Of a DNA stretch of 64,000 nucleotides, positions 41,201 to 48,900 are shown piece after piece. Made by a program: the position numbers and the translations under genes. Position 1 is the first letter of the stretch; each line of letters opens with the position of its first letter. The notes under the pieces were generated by a model. That model made no database searches, was not told where the DNA came from, and saw nothing but the letters and a program-made list of their open reading frames with translations. The stretch comes from Sorangium cellulosum (GTDB lineage: Bacteria; Myxococcota_A; Polyangia; Polyangiales; Polyangiaceae). The stretch lies in assembly GCF_004135735.1 (NCBI RefSeq), contig NZ_CP012670.1, forward strand, positions 9,619,501 to 9,683,500, given 5' to 3'.

Positions 41201-44200
41201 CTGGCAGCGGCGCCGCCGCTCTGGCCTGCAGCCCCGAGCGTCCCCGCTGCGGACGAGAACAGCACGAGCGCCGCGAGGTCGAGCCCCCGCGTCAGCTCGT
41301 GCAGGTGCAGCGCGCCGTCGATCTTCGGGGCCAGCACGCGCGAGAGCCGCTCTGGCGTCTGGGCGACGAGCGCCCCGTCGTCGGCGACGCCCGCCAGGTG
41401 CAGCACCGCCGTCAGCGGGTGCTCCGCGTCGATCCCCGCCAGCAGGCTCGCCACCTCGGCCCGGCTCGATACGTCGCACGCGACGACCGCCACGGTCCTC
41501 GCCCCGAGCTCTCTGAGCCCCTGGACGAGCTCGCGGGCGGACGGCGCGTCGAGGCCACGGCGCGACGTGAGCAGCAGATGCCTGACGCCGTGCTCGCGCA
41601 CCAGGTGCCGCGTCACGGCCTGCCCCAGGGCGCCCGTGGCGCCGGTCACCAGCACGGTGCCCTCCGGGGAGAGCCGGCGCGCAGGGATCACGTCGTCGTC
41701 CGGCTGCACCCGTACGAGGCGCGCAGCCCGCAGGACGCCGCCCCGCAGCACGAGCTCCGGCTCGCTCGCGGTGGCCAGCGCTCGCGTCAGGAGCTCGCCG
41801 TCCACCGGCTCGGGGCCGATGTCGATCAAGCGCAGGCGGCGGTCCGGCTGCTCGGCGCGCGCCGCGCGGACGAGCCCCCAGAGCGGCGCGTGCGCCAGGC
41901 CATCGACGCTGTCGTCGACGTCCGTGCCGATCGCGTCGCGGGTCACCCACACGAGCTCCAGGGGCGCGAAGCGGCGATCCGACAGCCATGCCTGCAGCAG
42001 CGAGAGCGCCTGTCGCGTCGCGCCGTGGGCCGATGCGGTCACGGAGGCGCCGCTCGGACCGAGGGCGGTCGCGTCGACCACCACCCGCACGGGGGCATCG
42101 GCCCCGCGATCGAGGCGCGCAAGGACCGCTTGCAGATCGGCGACGGCCTCCGCGCCCAGCGCCTCGGGCAGCGCCGCCCGTCCGTGGGACGCGCCGAGCA
42201 CGACCTGGGCCCCCGGCGCCGAGGAGGACTCCACGGGCGGCACGGGCTGGAACGCCACCCGGTAGAGGTGCTGGGCGTCGATCTGCATGGCCGCCCGGAT
42301 CTGCTCGGCGGTCACGGGGCGAAGCTGCAGCCCGCGGACCGTCGCGACCGGCTCGCCCGAGGCGTCCGCGATGTAGAGGGAGCCCGTGATCTGCTGCGCG
42401 CCCTGTTCTTGAAGCTCACACCGCACGCGCAGCTCGCTCGCGCCGGCGGCATGCAGCGCCGCATCCGACCAGGCGAGCGGAAGCGGCACGGCCCCCGACG
42501 AGGAACCCTCCGCAATCGCCGCGACCAGCGCATGCAGCGCGGCCTCCAGCAGGGCCGGGTGCGCTCCGTAAGCCTCCGCGCCGTCCGTCACGGCCTCGGG
42601 CAGCACCACCCGGCCATAGTAGGCGTTGCCTCGCCTCCACAGCTCGACCAGCCCGCGGAACGCCGGGCCGCACTGCAACCCGCGCCGCTCCATCTGGGCG
42701 TAGAGCTCAGGCAGGTTGATCGGCTCGGAATCGGACACAGGCCATGTCCGGAGATCGTCGAGCGCGTCGTCGTCGCTCGCTCCGTCGAATGCGCTGTCCG
42801 TCAGGGTGCCTGTTGCGTGCTGCGCCCACGGGGCGTCCTCGGGCGCCTCCTCCGGCTGGCTGTACAGCCCGAAGCCGCGCCGGCCCTGCGCGTCCGGCGC
42901 CTCGACCGAGAGCTGCACCCGGCGCGCCTCGGTCTCGCTCAGCACCAGCGGCTCGGCCAGGATCAGCTCCGAGACCGCGCCGCCGCCCACCGCGCGCGCC
43001 GCCGACAGCGCTAGCTCCAGCATCCCCGTGCCGGGGAAGAGCACCTTGCCGAACACGGCATGATCCCTCAGCCACGGTCGCTCGCGCAGCGACAGCCGGC
43101 CTGTGAACAGGTAGCCGTCGGTGTCCGCCACCCGGGTCGCCGCGCCGAGCAGCGGGTGCTCGGCTGTCCTCAGGCCAGCCGAGCTCAGGTCCGAGCGCGC
43201 CTTGGACGCTTCGAGCCAGTAGCGCTGCCGCTGGAAGGCGTATGTCGGCAGCTCCACGTGCTTTGCGTCCTGGCCGCCGAACAGCCGCTTCCAGTCCACC
43301 TCGTACCCCTGCACGTGCAGCGCGCCCAGCGTCCCGCCGAGCTGCGACAGCCCGCCCTCGCCGCGCTGCAGGCTGCCCACCACCACGCCCTGCGCCTCGG
43401 CGCACGCCGTCGTGAGCGGCATCGCCAGGATCGGGTGCGCGCTCACCTCCACGAACACCCCGTGGCCGTCGGCCAACAGCTCCACCAGCGCCTTGTCCAG
43501 CCGCACCGGCAGGCGCAGGTTCCGGCACCAGTAGTCCCCGTCCAGCGCCTCGTCGTCGCGCAGCAGCGCGCCCGTCACCGTCGAGTAGAACGGTATCGTC
43601 GACGGCCTCGGCTGCAATGACGCGAGCTGCGATGCGAGCTCCGGCAGCAGCTCATCCATGTGCGCGCTGTGAGAGGCGTAGTCGACGTTCACCTTCCGGC
43701 AGAACACCTCCTTCGCCTGCAAGCTCCCCACCAGCTCGTCGATCGCCCGCGCGTCGCCCGACACCACCGTCGAGCTCGCCGTGTTCACCGCGGCGATCGA
43801 CAGCGCCTCGCCGAACGGCTCGATGTACCCCTGCACCTCCGACACGGGCCGCTCCACAAGCACCATGCCGCCCTTGCCCGTGCACTTGCGCACCGCCTGG
43901 CTGCGCAGCGCCACCACCCGCGCCCCGTCTTGCAGCGACAGCGCGCCCGCGACCACCGCCGCCGCCACCTCGCCCTGGCTGTGCCCCACCACCGCCGCGG
44001 GCTCCACGCCCAGCGACCGCCACGCCGCCGCGAGCCCCACGCTCATCGCGAACAGCGCAGGCTGCACCACGTCCACCCGCGTGAACGGCGGAACCTCCTC
44101 GCCCTGCTCGCCGCGCAGGATCGCCGCCACCGACCAGCCCGTCCACCGCTTCAGCGCCGCGTCGCACGCCTCCACCGCCTCCGCGAACGCCGCCGATTGC

Positions 44201-45954
44201 TCCAGCAGCGCCCGGCCCATCCCGAGCCACTGGCTGCCCTGGCCCGGGAACACGAACACCACCTTGCCCAGCGCCCGCGCCTTGCCCACCGAGACCGACG
44301 CGTGGCCGCGCCCCTCGGCCAGCGCCGAGAGCCCCTCGGCCGCCTCCTCCGCGCCGCACGCCAGCACCGACGCGCGCGCCTCGAAGTGCGTCCGGTGCAG
44401 CGCCGCCGCGCTCACCACGTCGGCCCAGCGATACCCGGGCCGCTCCTTCAGCCACCTCGCCCAGCGCTCGGCCTGCGCGCGCAGCGCCGCCTCGTCGCGC
44501 CCCGACAGCACGAGCGGCAGGGCCGACGACGCGAGCAGAGGCCCTGCGTTCACCGGCGCCGGCTTCGGCTCCAGCGCCGGCGCCTCCTCGAGGATGACGT
44601 GCGCGTTGGTCCCGCTGACGCCGAATGCCGACACGCCCGCGCGCCGCACACGGCCGCCGCGCGGCCACGGACGCGCCTGCTGCAGCAGCGACAGCCCGCT
44701 GCCTTCCCACGCGATGTGCGGGCTCGGCTCCTCCGCGTGCAGCGTCTTCGGCAGCTCCTCGTGCTGCATCGCCAGCACCATCTTCATCACCCCCGCCACG
44801 CCCGCCGCCGCCTGCGCATGGCCGAGGTTCGACTTCGACGACCCCAGGTACACCGGCCGCTCCGGCGCGCGCCCGGGGCCGAACACCTCCGCCAGCGCGC
44901 CCGCCTCGACTGGATCGCCCAGGTTCGTCCCCGTCCCGTGCGCCTCCACCGCGTCGATGTCCTTCGGCGTCAGCCGGCACGACGACAGCGCCTGGCGGAT
45001 CACCCGCTGCTGCGACGGCCCGTTCGGCGCCGTCAGCCCCTGGCTGCGGCCGTCCTGATTCACCGCAGAGCCGCGGATGACCGCCAGCACCCGGTCGCCG
45101 TCGCGCTGCGCGTCCGACAGCCGCTTGAGCACCAGCATCGCGCACCCCTCGGCCCAGCCGGCCCCGTCCGCCCGCGCGGAGAAGCTCTTGCACCGACCGT
45201 CCCGCGCCATCCCCTTCAACCGGCTGAACTCCACGAACAGCGCCGGCGTGCTCATGACCGTGACCCCACCGGCCAGCGCCACGTCGCACTCCCGCTGGCG
45301 CAGCCCCGTGCACGCCAGGTGCAGCGCGACCAGCGACGAGGAGCAGGCCGTGTCCACGGTCATCGCCGGGCCTTGCAAGCCGAGCGAATAGGCGACGCGG
45401 CCCGAGATCACGCTGGCTGCGCTGCCCGTGCCCCGGTACCCGTCCAGCGCCTCCAGATCACCGCCCTGGAGAGCGCTGTAGTCCGAGCCCATCGAGCCCA
45501 GGTACACGCCGGTGGCGCTCTCGCTCAACGACGCTGGGCGCACGCCCGCTCGCTCCAGCGCCTCCCACGCCGTCTCCAGCACCAGCCGCTGCTGCGGGTC
45601 CATCGACTGCGCCTCACGCGGCGAGACACCGAAGAACCCGGCATCGAACAGATCGATGCCGCGGAGGAATCCCCCCTCCCGCGCGTAGCTCTTGCCCGCC
45701 GCCTCCGGATCGGGATCGTAGATCGACAGAGAATCCCAGCGCGGCGGGAATCCCTCGATCGCGTCGCGCCCCTCCGACAGCAGCCGCCAGTACCCCTCCG
45801 GCGTCTCGATGCCGCCGGGCAGCCGGCACGCCATCGACACGATCGCAATGGGCTGGGAGCGTTCCTTCTCCAGCTCCGCCGTGCGTCGCTCGAGCACGGC
45901 GATCGCTGCCATCGCCCTCTGCAGGCGGGCATCTTCGGTCTTTTGCATGTTCAC
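34378..45954 (-). CDS. Terminal type I modular polyketide synthase, two modules plus thioesterase
   Basis: 3858 aa. The GTG at 45954 overlaps the stop of the upstream PKS (GTGA); an ATG at 45948 is an alternative start. An N-terminal coiled-coil docking segment (1-34, AVLERRTAELEKERSQ) fits the docking helices at the end of the upstream protein. Module 5 (my numbering): KS 35-458 (C204, H339, H379), AT 565-880 (GHSQG, YASH: methylmalonyl), DH 930-1212 (H965 but E1137), KR 1232-1675 (catalytic Tyr lost), ACP S1751. Module 6: KS 1812-2234 (C1981), AT 2343-2660 (methylmalonyl), DH 2705-2990 (H2742, D2914), KR 3010-3450 (Y3358, LDD), ACP S3528. TE 3585-3858 (S3673, D3783, H3812). There is no ER domain. 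It adds the last two units and releases the chain. Confidence 0.95.
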   Translation of the reverse strand: MNMQKTEDARLQRAMAAIAVLERRTAELEKERSQPIAIVSMACRLPGGIETPEGYWRLLSEGRDAIEGFPPRWDSLSIYDPDPEAAGKSYAREGGFLRGIDLFDAGFFGVSPREAQSMDPQQRLVLETAWEALERAGVRPASLSESATGVYLGSMGSDYSALQGGDLEALDGYRGTGSAASVISGRVAYSLGLQGPAMTVDTACSSSLVALHLACTGLRQRECDVALAGGVTVMSTPALFVEFSRLKGMARDGRCKSFSARADGAGWAEGCAMLVLKRLSDAQRDGDRVLAVIRGSAVNQDGRSQGLTAPNGPSQQRVIRQALSSCRLTPKDIDAVEAHGTGTNLGDPVEAGALAEVFGPGRAPERPVYLGSSKSNLGHAQAAAGVAGVMKMVLAMQHEELPKTLHAEEPSPHIAWEGSGLSLLQQARPWPRGGRVRRAGVSAFGVSGTNAHVILEEAPALEPKPAPVNAGPLLASSALPLVLSGRDEAALRAQAERWARWLKERPGYRWADVVSAAALHRTHFEARASVLACGAEEAAEGLSALAEGRGHASVSVGKARALGKVVFVFPGQGSQWLGMGRALLEQSAAFAEAVEACDAALKRWTGWSVAAILRGEQGEEVPPFTRVDVVQPALFAMSVGLAAAWRSLGVEPAAVVGHSQGEVAAAVVAGALSLQDGARVVALRSQAVRKCTGKGGMVLVERPVSEVQGYIEPFGEALSIAAVNTASSTVVSGDARAIDELVGSLQAKEVFCRKVNVDYASHSAHMDELLPELASQLASLQPRPSTIPFYSTVTGALLRDDEALDGDYWCRNLRLPVRLDKALVELLADGHGVFVEVSAHPILAMPLTTACAEAQGVVVGSLQRGEGGLSQLGGTLGALHVQGYEVDWKRLFGGQDAKHVELPTYAFQRQRYWLEASKARSDLSSAGLRTAEHPLLGAATRVADTDGYLFTGRLSLRERPWLRDHAVFGKVLFPGTGMLELALSAARAVGGGAVSELILAEPLVLSETEARRVQLSVEAPDAQGRRGFGLYSQPEEAPEDAPWAQHATGTLTDSAFDGASDDDALDDLRTWPVSDSEPINLPELYAQMERRGLQCGPAFRGLVELWRRGNAYYGRVVLPEAVTDGAEAYGAHPALLEAALHALVAAIAEGSSSGAVPLPLAWSDAALHAAGASELRVRCELQEQGAQQITGSLYIADASGEPVATVRGLQLRPVTAEQIRAAMQIDAQHLYRVAFQPVPPVESSSAPGAQVVLGASHGRAALPEALGAEAVADLQAVLARLDRGADAPVRVVVDATALGPSGASVTASAHGATRQALSLLQAWLSDRRFAPLELVWVTRDAIGTDVDDSVDGLAHAPLWGLVRAARAEQPDRRLRLIDIGPEPVDGELLTRALATASEPELVLRGGVLRAARLVRVQPDDDVIPARRLSPEGTVLVTGATGALGQAVTRHLVREHGVRHLLLTSRRGLDAPSARELVQGLRELGARTVAVVACDVSSRAEVASLLAGIDAEHPLTAVLHLAGVADDGALVAQTPERLSRVLAPKIDGALHLHELTRGLDLAALVLFSSAAGTLGAAGQSGGAAASAFLDALAAHRRARGLSATSLVWGDWTPEGRGAAAQGGLAEQARFSRHGLVPMPVQEGMQLLDGALLRPEASLLPVRFDLARLKRGVDAGAELPALMRGLLGSGLRRASSATQGASALRQRLVSLPESERLDSLIKLVQSEAVVVLGLPRGAVVQPGQVFKDLGLDSRMAVELRNRLSAQAQTSLPATLAFDYPTPRAVAELLLKQAFSDLHAAPSARQRRRRQDDEPIAIVSMSSRLPGGIETPEEYWRLLSEGRDAIEGFPPRWDSLSLYDPDPEAVGKSYAREGGFVRDVDHFDASFFGISPREAQSMDPQQRLVLEAAWEALERAGMRPSDLSGSATGVYLGSAGSDYGALQGGGLEDMDGYRMTGNLGSVISGRVAYVLGLQGPAMTVDTACSSSLVALHLACTGLRQRECDVALAGGVTVMSTPALFVEFSRLKGMARDGRCKSFSARADGAGWAEGCAMLVLKRLSDAQRDGDRVLAVVRGSAVNQDGRSQGLTAPNGPSQQRVIRQALSSCRLSPEDIDAVEAHGTGTSLGDPIEAGALAEVFGPGRAPERPVYLGSSKSNLGHTGPAAGAVGVMKMVLAMQHEELPRTLHAEEPSPHIAWEGSGLSLLQQARRWPRGGRVRRAGVSSFGVSGTNAHVILEEAPALEPQPAPVNAGPLLASSALPLVLSGRDEAALRAQAERWARWLKERPGYRWADVVSAAALHRTHFEARAAVLAGSAEEAAEGLSALAEGRGHASVSVGKARALGKVVFVFPGQGSQWLGMGRALLEQSAAFAEAVEACDAALKRWTGWSVAAILRGEQGEEVPPFTRVDVVQPALFAMSVGLVAAWRSLGVEPAAVVGHSQGEVAAAVVAGALSLQDGARVVALRSQAVRKCTGKGGMVLVERPVSEVQGYIEPFGEALSIAAVNTASSTVVSGDARAIDELVGSLQAKEVFCRKVNVDYASHSAHMDELLPELASQLASLQPRPSTIPFYSTVTGALLRDDEALDGDYWCRNLRLPVRLDKALVELLADGHGVFVEVSAHPILAMPLTTACAEAQGVVVGSLQRGEGGLSQLGGTLGALHVQGYEVDWKRLFGGQDARHVELPTYAFQRQRYWLEASKARSDLSSAGLRTAEHPLLGAATRVADTDGYLFTGRLSLRERPWLRDHAVFGKVLFPGTGMLELALTAARAVGGGAVSELILAEPLVLSETEARRVQLSVEAPDAQGRRGFGLYSQPEEAPEDAPWAQHATGTLTDSAFDGASDDDALDELRTWPVPGAEAVDLSGFYERLEARELCYGPAFRGLVELWRRGAAYYGRVVLPEAATDGADEYGVHPALLDAALHTMVAAFAEGTQPDGVVLPFAWSDVVLRAAGASELRVRMELQQADGSKQVTASLRTTDAQGEPVVRVGALQLRWAIAEQIRTATRADTQHVYRVEFQPVSFTEALASGAQVVLRLADGPSSLADALGAEAAVTLEGVLAKLEQGTSALERVVVDATAEGARNHSVISSAHEATRQALSLLQAWLSEPRFAATELVWVTRNAVAAGADDRVDDLVHAPLWGLVRAARNEHPDRRLRLLDVGPGALDGELLARALATTAEPELALRDGAARAARLVRAQPVEEQATARPLDPAGTVLVTGGTGELGQAVAEHLVREHGARHLVLTSRRGLEAPGAHELLKRLEQLGAETVTIAACDVSDRAEVARVLASIAPEHPLTAVWHLAGVLDDGMLVDQTPERLSRVLAPKLDGSLHLHELTQELSLASFVLFSSASGTLGTAGQSNYAAANAFLDALAAHRRGQGLPALSLAWGFWKQAGVGMTAHLGDEDIARIRRVGFVPMSVPEGLQLLDAALLRGEAALLPVHFDLAKLQRALGAGGEQPALLRALLRPGLRKASGATVSASASRDRLLAMTEPERLEALIELVRAEAAAVLKRQGPAAVAPDQPLLELGMDSLMAVQLRNRLATLIGASLPVTAAFTHRTSRALGAYLASLLPSSGGGSPARREPSSIAGEWLRVLKSARAPSARVICFPGAGGAASLFLPLARHIPEDIELVAVQAPGRADRLGEAPVTDMRAFVDEVCGALSDRLDIPTVFFGYSFGTWTAYAALCGAITRRACAAPLGLAVACMTPPGHEQQSMMRSSFNDGDDVIVKNMVAARVWPEASLNDADVRAVLLPSFRADAQLGISYPWGSERVLDVPVLAVAATRDELVPDASTVEAWRRVTTGSFVMRHIEGTHALLFDEPATLARLLARYIETQVRARPGDSPHAVGDRGAYAGESAAG
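35780..36900 (-). repeat. KR-block copy in module 6
   Basis: This KR stretch closely matches the KR of module 4 (46820-47870) and most of module 1 (62120-63140), including synonymous positions. Confidence 0.75.
37428..40050 (-). repeat. KS-AT-DH repeat block copy in module 6
   Basis: Nearly identical at the DNA level to module 5 (offset 5331 bases) and module 4 (offset 10970 bases at the AT). Differences cluster in short patches, for example 39440-39495. Confidence 0.85.
40570..45852 (-). other. PKS module 5: KS-AT(methylmalonyl)-DH*-KR*-ACP, reductive loop inactive
   Basis: KS C204/H339/H379 and AT S659 with YASH are intact. The KR keeps its NADPH motif (TGATGALG, 1437-1444) and catalytic Ser region, but the expected GQSNYAAAN reads GQSGGAAAS, so the catalytic Tyr is Gly 1581 (codon 41212-41214). 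The DH has H965, but its catalytic Asp is Glu 1137 (HPALLEAAL). The predicted result is an unreduced beta-ketone next to a methyl branch. Confidence 0.85.
42758..45380 (-). repeat. KS-AT-DH repeat block copy in module 5
   Basis: Partner of the blocks in modules 6 and 4; the AT and DH parts are almost base-for-base identical over about 2 kb. Confidence 0.85.
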
Positions 45955-48900
45955 TGTTCCAGGATGGCGTCGAGCTTGCTGTCAATCTCTTGCAATGTCA
46001 GGTTCTGCGGAAGCGAGTCGCCCTCTTCGTGCACGAGGTCTCCGTTGGCGCCGTTTCCGTCGACGGCGCTCGTCGGCTCGCCCTTCGTTTGGGCCAGCAG
46101 AAAGAGTCGCTGAAGCAGGCCGGCCTCGTGCATCTGGGTCGCAGAGATACGCTTGAGCACCCATTTCAGCATCTGCTCGGGATCGGCCGGGGAAGCGTCT
46201 TGCGCCGAGGCGGCCGGCACGAGTCGGCCGTTGAGGAGCTTCGCGATGGCCTGCGGCGTCGGGTAGTCGAACGCCAGCGTCGCCGGCAGGGCGGTCTGCG
46301 CCTGGTCGCTGAGCCGATTGCGGAGCTCCACGGCCATGCGTGAGTCGAGCCCGAGGTCCTTCAGCACCTGATCCGGCTGCACCGCCTCGCCGCGGGGCAA
46401 CCCGACCACCAAGGCGATCTCGGTCCGCACCAGCTCGAGCAGCGCGTCCAGCCGCTCCGGCTCCGGCAGCGCCGAGAGCCGCTCGAGGAGCGCCGAGGCT
46501 TTCTGGGTCGCCGACGACGCCTTGCGCAGGGCCGGGCGCACGAGCGCCCGGAGCAGCGCGGGCGGCTCGCCATCCGCCTCGATGGAGCGTTGCAGCCTGG
46601 CCAGGTCGAAGCGCACCGGCACGAGGATCGCTTCGGGGCGCGCCAGCGCCGCATCGAGCAGCGCCAGCCCCTCCTGAGCCGATATCGGCACGAACCCCGC
46701 GCGCCGCATGCGCGAGACCTCGGCCTCGCCGAGGTGCGCTGTCATGCCCACGCCCGCCTGCGTCCAGAGACCCCAGGCGAGGCTCAGCCCCGGAAGCCCC
46801 TGGCCCCGGCGATGCGCCGCCAGCGCGTCCAGGAAGGCGTTGGCCGCGGCATAGTTGCTCTGGCCCGCGGTCCCGAGCGTCCCAGACGCCGACGAGAAGA
46901 GTACGAACGACGCGAGTGACAGCTCCTGCGTCAGCTCGTGCAGGTGGAGCGACCCGTCGAGCTTCGGCGCGAGCACCCGCGAGAGCCGCTCGGGCGTCTG
47001 GGCTGCGAGCACGCCGTCGTCGAGCACACCCGCGAGGTGCCATACCGCCGTCAGCGGGTGCTCCGGGGCGATGCCGGCCAGCACGCGGGCCACCTCGGCC
47101 CGGTCGGACACATCGCAGGCTGCGATCGTCACGGTCTCGGCCCCGAGCTGCTCGAGCGACGCCAGCAGCTCCCGCGCGCCGGGCGCCTCCAGCCCGCGGC
47201 GCGAGGTCAGCACCAGGTGCCGCGCCCCGTGCTCGCGCACCAGATGCTCGGCGACCGCCTGGCCCAGCTCCCCCGTCCCACCGGTCACCAGCACCGTGCC
47301 GGCCGGGTCCAGCGGGCGGGCCGTCGCCTGCTCCTCCACCGGCTGCGCACGCACCAGGCGCGCTGCCCGCGCAGCGCCGTCCCGCAGCGCGAGCTCCGGC
47401 TCCGCCGTGGTCGCGAGCGCTCGCGCCAGCAGCTCGCCGTCGAGCGCCCCGGGGCCGACGTCGAGCAGGCGCAGCCGGCGGTCGGGGTGCTCGTTGCGGG
47501 CCGCGCGAACGAGCCCCCACAGCGGCGCGTGGACCAGGTCGTCGACCCTGTCGTCCGCGCCGGCCGCGACCGCGTTGCGGGTGACCCACACGAGCTCTGT
47601 CGCCGCGAACCGGGGCTCCGACAGCCACGCTTGCAGCAGCGAGAGCGCCTGTCGCGTCGCCTCGTGCGCCGACGAGATCACGCTGTGGTTCCGCGCGCCC
47701 TCCGCGGTCGCGTCGACCACCACCCGCTCCAGCGCCGAGGTGCCCTGCTCGAGCTTGGCGAGCACGCCTTCAAGCGTCACGGCCGCCTCGGCCCCCAGCG
47801 CGTCGGCCAAGGGCGACGGGCCGTCCGCCAGGCGGAGCACGACCTGGGCGCCGCTCGCCGGCGGCGGCTCCGCGAGGCCCACGGGCTGGAACTCCACCCG
47901 GTACAGGTGCTGCCCGCCGGCCCGTGTCGCCGCCCGCAACTGCTCGGCGTTGGCGCGGCGCACCTGCAGTCCACCGACACGCACCACGGGCTCGCCGGCC
48001 GCGTCGGTCACGAACAGCCCGCCTGTGAGCTGCTGCGCGCCTTGCTCTTGCAGCTCGAACCTGACCCGAAGCTCGCTCGCTCCGGTGGCGTGCAGCTCCA
48101 CGTCCGACCAGGCGAACGGCAACGACACCTCATCGGCTCCCGAGCCGCCAGCCAATGCGGCGACCATCGTGTGCAGCACCGCATCGAGCAAAGCCGGGTG
48201 GATGCCGAATACCTCTGCGCCGTCCGTCGCGGCCTCGGGCAGCATCACCCGGCCATAGTAGGCGGCGCCTCGCCGCCACAGCTCGACCAGCCCGCGGAAC
48301 GCCGGACCATACTGTAGCCCGCGCTCGTGGAGCCGCTCGTAGAAGCCCGAGAGGTCCACCGCCTCGGCTCCGGGCACGGGCCACGTCCGGAGCTCGTCGA
48401 GCGCGTCGTCGTCGCTCGCTCCGTCGAATGCGCTGTCCGTCAGGGTGCCTGTTGCGTGCTGCGCCCACGGGGCGTCCTCGGGCGCCTCCTCGGGCTGGCT
48501 GTACAGCCCGAAGCCGCGCCGGCCCTGCGCGTCCGGCGCCTCGACCGAGAGCTGCACCCGGCGCGCCTCGGTCTCGCTCAGCACCAGCGGCTCGGCCAGG
48601 ATCAGCTCCGAGACCGCGCCGCCGCCCACCGCGCGCGCCGCCGTTAGCGCTAGCTCCAGCATCCCCGTGCCGGGGAAGAGCACCTTGCCGAACACGGCAT
48701 GATCCCTCAGCCACGGTCGCTCGCGCAGCGACAGCCGGCCTGTGAACAGGTAGCCGTCGGTGTCCGCCACCCGGGTCGCCGCGCCGAGCAGCGGGTGCTC
48801 GGCTGTCCTCAGGCCAGCCGAGCTCAGGTCCGAGCGCGCCTTGGACGCTTCGAGCCAGTAGCGCTGCCGCTGGAAGGCGTATGTCGGCAGCTCCACGTGC

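Noticed and set aside
38329..43014. Open frame of about 1560 codons on the plus strand opposite the terminal PKS, and similar long frames elsewhere in the PKS
   Set aside because: They are His/Arg/Leu-rich translations of the PKS antisense frame, share no domain, and arise from third-position GC bias. The minus-strand frames have complete PKS motifs.
40570..45852. Idea that the module 5 KR damage is a frameshift or pseudogene event
   Set aside because: The frame stays open through the ACP and the next module, and only point-level changes (Asn-Tyr to Gly-Gly, Asn to Ser, Asp to Glu) are seen.
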